Part shown: positions 51,561 through 51,621 of the stretch, in pieces
How positions within the stretch are numbered: the stretch's first letter is position 1
Layout: each line of letters opens with the position of its first letter
NCBI RefSeq assembly: GCF_022179125.1
Contig: NZ_BPQG01000047.1
Location: forward strand, 1 to 51,621
DNA: 51,621 nucleotides
Direction: 5' to 3'
From: Methylobacterium cerastii
Lineage (GTDB): Bacteria; Pseudomonadota; Alphaproteobacteria; Rhizobiales; Beijerinckiaceae
The notes under the pieces: generated by a model
Databases searched by the model: none
Told to the model about the DNA's origin: nothing
The model's input: the letters and a program-made list of their open reading frames with translations, nothing else
Position numbers and translations under genes: made by a program

Positions 51561-51621
51561 ATGCGTGCACTCCTCTCCGTGGCCTTCCTGGCCATCGGCG
51601 TCGCCGTCGGCGGTGCCTTCC
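51561..51621 (+). CDS. Start of a gene encoding a secreted or membrane protein (3' end outside window)
   Basis: The 20 visible residues from ATG (M-R-A-L-L-S-V-A-F-L) are a Sec signal peptide or first membrane helix, rich in Ala, Val and Gly. Nothing more can be said because the window ends. Confidence 0.45.
   Translation, partial: MRALLSVAFLAIGVAVGGAF

Overview
The window looks like chromosomal DNA of an alphaproteobacterium, most likely Methylobacterium or a close relative in the Hyphomicrobiales. The evidence is very high G+C, an sdhC-sdhD-sdhA-sdhB operon, DUF6894 proteins, a DTG-type microbial rhodopsin, an Aquifex-type KdsA and candidate promoters with the EcfG general stress signature (GGAAC-N16/17-C/GGTT). 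The genus is an inference; no rRNA or tRNA gene is present to settle it. Layout: 1-6080 is a loose, partly decayed accessory stretch. It holds the tail of a repeat protein, a secreted protein, a DUF805/SHOCT membrane protein, an XRE regulator abutting an apparently 5'-truncated O-antigen ligase, a VanZ-like protein and long gene-poor gaps with a 28-bp perfect palindrome. 6081-13108 carries a SOUL haem-binding protein, the catalase-peroxidase KatG, a methyltransferase, a DUF6894 protein, an orphan SNF2-like helicase and a Tat/lipoprotein YkuD-fold protein that lacks canonical catalytic residues. 13320-16671 carries a retinal module (DTG rhodopsin plus a beta-carotene cleavage enzyme that ends half-way), an NtaA-type flavin monooxygenase and a His-rich cupin. 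16745-22028 holds small proteins (PsiF-like, DUF2171, DUF6894), a NodS-like methyltransferase with a Tat-type signal, and an APC permease whose frame runs antisense through that methyltransferase. 22052-29188 is mostly housekeeping: kdsA, an aspartate aminotransferase, mutL and an outer-membrane beta-barrel protein. 29315-33652 holds an Inh-type lipoprotein and sdhCDAB. 33836-40516 has a DASS transporter divergent from a LysR regulator, a flavoprotein, a benzoylformate decarboxylase-like enzyme and a quinone oxidoreductase. 40590-42713 is a double insertion of an IS481-type and an IS630-type element at one CCTAGA site. 42745-51621 holds a DSD1-like PLP enzyme, RidA, an SDR, a TadA-like deaminase, csbD and DUF1328 stress/membrane genes, a LysE exporter, an RluB-like synthase with a long GGFGGKP tail overlapping rsmD, and a D-2-hydroxyacid dehydrogenase. 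Working together: sdhCDAB is one transcription unit feeding the TCA cycle and respiratory chain. The rhodopsin would add light-driven proton export if retinal is available. KatG, csbD, the PsiF-like gene, the DUF2171 gene and possibly the NodS-like gene look like an oxidative/general-stress set. Two dispersed 103-bp multi-hairpin repeats in opposite orientation, several 15-18 bp in-frame tandem repeats, and the Tat-methyltransferase/permease antisense pair are the most unusual structures. I found no CRISPR array, tRNA, rRNA or intact prophage.
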